Positions 19,007 through 22,097 of a DNA stretch of 22,097 bases are shown piece by piece. Origin of the DNA: a virus. Positions within the stretch are counted from its first letter, which is position 1; each line of letters begins with the position of its first letter. The stretch lies in the IMG/VR virus record IMGVR_UViG_3300020174_001709, positions 1 through 22,097 of that record; one strand, written 5' to 3'. The notes under the pieces are model-generated. The model worked only from the letters and a program-made list of their open reading frames with translations, was not told the origin of the DNA and searched no databases. The translations under genes were made by a program, and so were the position numbers.

Positions 19007-19288
19007 TTATTGTGCAATTTCAGAAGGATCTGAAATTACAGTTATTATAAACTCACCTTTATTTCTAGGATCTTCTGTAAAAAAGAAACTAATAGTTTCA
19101 TATTGGAATACCAATTTTACTTTTTCTCCAGGAGCTGCTTTAACTACCCATTCAGTTCTCCATGGATTTGCTGAATAATCAAGAATTTCAATATCTTCAT
19201 TAAAATACCTTGGAGATCTTACTTGAGTATACGTTGCACACCCAAATAAAAGAATAGATCCTAATAAGAGACTCAATATTTTTTTCAT
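19007..19288 (-). CDS. Small lipoprotein, function unknown
   Basis: A 93-residue protein with a signal peptide MKKILSLLLGSILLFGC and lipobox LFGC, with C17 as the lipidated residue, so it is expected to be exported and anchored in a membrane. The mature part (about 76 residues) is beta-rich, with VKLVFQYETISFFF and GEFIITVIS, and no known motif. It follows the T9SS-domain gene by 15 bases on the same strand, with an A-rich leader, so the two are probably co-transcribed. In a phage it could act as an envelope protein blocking superinfection, as small lipoproteins of other phages do; that is inference from type and context. Confidence 0.8.
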   Translation of the reverse strand: MKKILSLLLGSILLFGCATYTQVRSPRYFNEDIEILDYSANPWRTEWVVKAAPGEKVKLVFQYETISFFFTEDPRNKGEFIITVISDPSEIAQ

Positions 19289-19303
19289 ATCTAATTTTTA
19301 TTT

Positions 19304-22097
19304 TTATCTAAACACGTTAATGTGTCCGCTCGTATTAAAGGTGTTTGCTGGAGAATATCCAACACCTCTTATGATATAAACATAAACACCGTCGGAAACA
19401 TAATAGTTTCCTCCGTTCATGTTTCCTATCCAAACCTCTCCGGGTGTAGTTGAATACCAGACTAACTGTCCCCATCTGTTGTATATAAATACTTCCCATT
19501 CTAACCAGCACTCTGGATCTGTTACCACCGTCCATCCATCATTTAAACCATCATTATTTGGTGTAAATGTATTTGGAGCAAAGTAATTACCATCTACGCA
19601 GGTATCATAAACACAACTACCGTCATCGATTACTGCTTGATAATTATAGTTTATTGCCATAGGATCAGTGCACCCTGCCAAATATACGACATATTCGCAG
19701 CTACCATCTTCTATATTTGCTTCTGGGTTATAATTAAGAGCACTTGGATCCGTGCAACCATATACATCATATAGACAAGAACCATTGTCCACGTTAGCTT
19801 CAGGATCATAGTTGTTTGCTTCAGGATCCGTGCAACCATATACATCATATAGACAAGAACCATTGTCCACGTTAGCTTCAGGATCATAGTTGTTTGCTTC
19901 AGGATCCGTGCAACCATAATTACATAAGTCATCAGCATTTCCTGCATAATTAATATTTACCTCTATTTCAGTCCATCCTCCTCCAAGATTGTTAATATTA
20001 TTAACTTGAATGTATACTCCTCCTAAACCATCTGCATATACTGGAGGAAATTGAAGATATAATACTTCACCTGGTAGAAGAGAACCTTCCCAGCATATTT
20101 CTTCATCATAAAGAGAACCATAAATGTTATATGTTCCACAAAAACTAGTAATTTCTAAGGTTCCAGTGTTCTCATAAATTATTTCAGGTATGTAATAACC
20201 ACCTTCTATAGAATCACATTCAAATATAGGATTGATGTCTATGTACGATAATTCTAAAATATCATACTCACAGCTGCCATCATCTTCCGTAGCTTCTGGA
20301 TTATAATTAATAGCATCAGCATCAGTACATCCTAAAATTTCACATTCTATTCCAGGATTTCCAACAATAAAGACTGACATATTATTAGAAATATTACTAT
20401 CCTCTCCAAAATCATTCCAAGAATCAGAACTTTCTCCATTTATATGAAGAACATGTACACTAACCGCTCCATATGAATAAATTGGTATTGGCCATTCTAT
20501 AGAAATTTCACCAAATGAATTTATAGTATAGCCCATTCCATTAAAACATATAGTATCATTCGTCTGTCCTAATACTTGAATCTTAACGCAATATTCATTA
20601 ATTGCAGGATTAGTTAGGTTAGAGAGGTGTATTGTTGGTATCCAATACGGATTTGATCCATCACATCCTTCAATAATAGTTAAAGAATCTAACGATAAAT
20701 CTGAAGAATATTCGCAACTACCGTCATCTTCGTTTGCAAATTGATTATAATTATTAGCATTTGGGTCAGTACATCCTAACACAGAGCATGGATTCCCATA
20801 AACTATATTTTGATATACTGTAGTATTGTTATACACAAAATCCGGATTTTCATCTTCTGCAAAATAAATATTTACCGTAAATTCAGAAATACTTTCTGGT
20901 ATCGAAACAGTTCCTACAGTTTGACCTTCTCCTGGAGGTATCCATAAAGCACCAATCAAATTACCATTAAAGCATTCATCATATCCTATTTCTGGAATTT
21001 CAATGCAATATGACCATAATGTATCGGTTGCATTACCGAGAGCAGGAAGTAAGTTTAAAATACTTACATTCCAAATATTTACAGGATTTCCAGAATTACA
21101 TGCCGTTTGATTGAAGCCAAAATTTGGAACTGCGTCTGGTGATGTAAAATCACATCCAAAAATACTAATGTACCAATCCCAATATGAATCATCATTATGG
21201 TATGCGTTACATATTTCAAGCCCCACTTCGTAAGGACTATCACAGTTTACACATGAATTATCGCTTACAGTAGCATTGGAGTTATAATTACATGCCGTAG
21301 GATCTGTACATCCATAGATAGGGGCATCCTCGCATGTTCCATCATCAAAATCAGCATCTGGATTATAGTTTAAAGCATCTGGATCTGTACATCCTGGATA
21401 AAGAGGGGCTGGAGAATCACATACATTAATTGAATTCATATCAATATTAATATCAGGATAAAATTGAGTTTGGTCAGCACATACACCACAAGTCGCAGCC
21501 CAGCCACCGTCTGATATTTCTAATGTTTTTGAATAGTTTATTTGCCAAATAACTATTTCTAGACATTCTTCTAATGTTTCATCTTCTAATAATTCTTGAA
21601 AACAGTCATCATATTGAGAGTTATCAGAAAACAGGTTGTAATTTATTGTATCTCCGCTATAAAACTCTGCAAATCCTATTGGATTGTCCCATGTCCAACC
21701 TTGATGATATTCAGCAGCAGTACATCCCCAATTATAATCCCAACCTGGAACATGTATTGCTAACTGAATCATATTTACATAATCGGTTTGCGAAGATAAA
21801 CCGGTATTAATTGAACTGCCACAGTTAAAGTGACTAACTATTTCTATACTTACGTCATATGATATTGGATCGAATCCTATAAAGTCAATATCACAATCAC
21901 ATAACGCGTCTGAATTAACATCAGGGCAATCAGAATTAAATGGTCCATAATATGGACTACCATCTGAATTATGGACCCAAGATCCGTCAGCAAGTCCACA
22001 ACTGCCTAATCTTAAATTAACTTGAGACCATGTTCCATCAAATCCATTTGGATTAGCTGAAAAATATGGCCATTCTAATGCCTCTACCCAATATTCA
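19304..22097 (-). CDS. Large Cys-rich repeat protein with C-terminal T9SS type B sorting domain, 5' end outside window
   Basis: The frame is open to the window edge: upstream of the ATG at 21772 another 108 codons continue without a stop, so at least 930 residues are encoded and the N-terminus, including any signal peptide, is not visible. Eight copies of a linker of the form GCTDPxAxNYNPxAxxDDGSC (coding around 19609-19918, 20267-20333, 20710-20785 and 21243-21395) separate beta-sandwich-like domains, two of which look CARDB-like. The Asp/Asn-rich linkers may bind calcium and form disulphides. The last about 95 residues (19307-19600) form a gliding-motility-associated C-terminal domain: FAPNTFTPNNDGLNDGW, FIYNRWGQLVWYS, then GVYVYIIRG and a final INVFR. 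In Bacteroidetes this domain directs export through T9SS. Secreted surface adhesin is the best reading; a phage structural fibre is the alternative. Confidence 0.85.
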   Translation of the reverse strand, partial: EYWVEALEWPYFSANPNGFDGTWSQVNLRLGSCGLADGSWVHNSDGSPYYGPFNSDCPDVNSDALCDCDIDFIGFDPISYDVSIEIVSHFNCGSSINTGLSSQTDYVNMIQLAIHVPGWDYNWGCTAAEYHQGWTWDNPIGFAEFYSGDTINYNLFSDNSQYDDCFQELLEDETLEECLEIVIWQINYSKTLEISDGGWAATCGVCADQTQFYPDINIDMNSINVCDSPAPLYPGCTDPDALNYNPDADFDDGTCEDAPIYGCTDPTACNYNSNATVSDNSCVNCDSPYEVGLEICNAYHNDDSYWDWYISIFGCDFTSPDAVPNFGFNQTACNSGNPVNIWNVSILNLLPALGNATDTLWSYCIEIPEIGYDECFNGNLIGALWIPPGEGQTVGTVSIPESISEFTVNIYFAEDENPDFVYNNTTVYQNIVYGNPCSVLGCTDPNANNYNQFANEDDGSCEYSSDLSLDSLTIIEGCDGSNPYWIPTIHLSNLTNPAINEYCVKIQVLGQTNDTICFNGMGYTINSFGEISIEWPIPIYSYGAVSVHVLHINGESSDSWNDFGEDSNISNNMSVFIVGNPGIECEILGCTDADAINYNPEATEDDGSCEYDILELSYIDINPIFECDSIEGGYYIPEIIYENTGTLEITSFCGTYNIYGSLYDEEICWEGSLLPGEVLYLQFPPVYADGLGGVYIQVNNINNLGGGWTEIEVNINYAGNADDLCNYGCTDPEANNYDPEANVDNGSCLYDVYGCTDPEANNYDPEANVDNGSCLYDVYGCTDPSALNYNPEANIEDGSCEYVVYLAGCTDPMAINYNYQAVIDDGSCVYDTCVDGNYFAPNTFTPNNDGLNDGWTVVTDPECWLEWEVFIYNRWGQLVWYSTTPGEVWIGNMNGGNYYVSDGVYVYIIRGVGYSPANTFNTSGHINVFR
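19746..19901 (-). repeat. Exact 78-bp tandem duplication in the T9SS-domain gene
   Basis: Bases 19746-19823 and 19824-19901 are identical, and the first 17 bases of the unit continue at 19902. Each unit encodes 26 residues: one GCTDPEANNYDPEANVDNGSC linker plus LYDVY. Perfect identity, while the other linkers have diverged, means a recent duplication. Confidence 0.95.

Noticed and set aside
19609-19918. Repeats in the minus-strand gene as a CRISPR array
   Set aside because: The repeats are in-frame coding linkers (GCTDP...DGSC) with 78-bp period and no spacer diversity.
21770-21772. ATG at 21772 as the true start of the T9SS-domain gene
   Set aside because: The upstream frame stays open for 108 more codons with the same Cys/Asp/Gly-rich character, and the residues after this ATG are no signal peptide, so it is an internal Met.
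21574-21810. Plus-strand ORF of 78 codons opposite the T9SS-domain gene
   Set aside because: The minus-strand frame continues without a stop through this region to the window edge, so this is an antisense shadow.

Overview
The window reads as part of an AT-rich, T4-like contractile-tailed phage (or a close derivative) infecting a Bacteroidetes host, most likely a flavobacterium. The T4-type evidence is the gene order terminase large subunit (gp17-like, C-terminal part only), tail sheath (gp18-like), tail tube (gp19-like), gp26-like baseplate/tail assembly protein and tape measure protein. The host evidence is threefold: start codons are preceded by A-rich leaders rather than Shine-Dalgarno sequences; several intergenic regions carry TATATTWG boxes like the Bacteroidetes -7 element; and a large minus-strand gene ends in a gliding-motility/type IX secretion (T9SS type B) sorting domain. 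No integrase, attachment site, CRISPR array or insertion sequence was seen.

Layout. (1) 1-9.2 kb, plus strand: virion genes. Terminase end, sheath, tube, a terminator, a small ribbon-helix-helix protein, the gp26-like gene with an overlapping +1-frame extension, a terminator, the tape measure gene and a disordered Ser/Thr/Pro-rich protein. The octamer GATATATA lies just upstream of sheath, tube and tape measure genes and is a candidate late promoter element. (2) 9.2-15.2 kb, plus strand: accessory and nucleic-acid genes. KTSC protein, tRNA-Arg, a 2OG-Fe(II) oxygenase-like protein, an apparently intact metallophosphoesterase, a DEDDh exonuclease, an overlapping set of two unknowns plus a Fpg/Nei-type glycosylase and a guanylate-kinase-like protein, a coiled-coil protein, and a second metallophosphoesterase whose metal ligands are nearly all replaced. 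A different promoter-like element, TTATATTAGCTAT or variants, lies upstream of several of these. (3) 15.3-18.0 kb, plus strand: a tight three-gene unit of ECF-like sigma factor, GT11-like glycosyltransferase and M42 metallopeptidase. (4) 18.0-19.0 kb: an RNA array with tRNA-Ser, Lys, Tyr, Asn, His, a structured non-tRNA RNA, tRNA-Met/Ile (CAU), a D-arm-less tRNA-like element and tRNA-Gln, ending in a strong hairpin. (5) 19.0-22.1 kb, minus strand: a small lipoprotein and, upstream of it, a giant Cys-rich repeat protein with the T9SS sorting domain; its 5' end lies outside the window.

How they may work together (inference). The virion block would be transcribed late from GATATATA-type promoters, possibly through the phage sigma factor. 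The middle block and RNA array would use host-like promoters. The minus-strand pair and the glycosyltransferase look like envelope/surface modification genes that could use the host T9SS and surface glycans. The most unusual points are the phage-linked T9SS cargo, a possible prfB-like +1 frameshift joining the gp26-like protein to a tail extension, the possible pseudoknotted RNA and aberrant tRNA in the tRNA array, and the ligand-less metallophosphoesterase.
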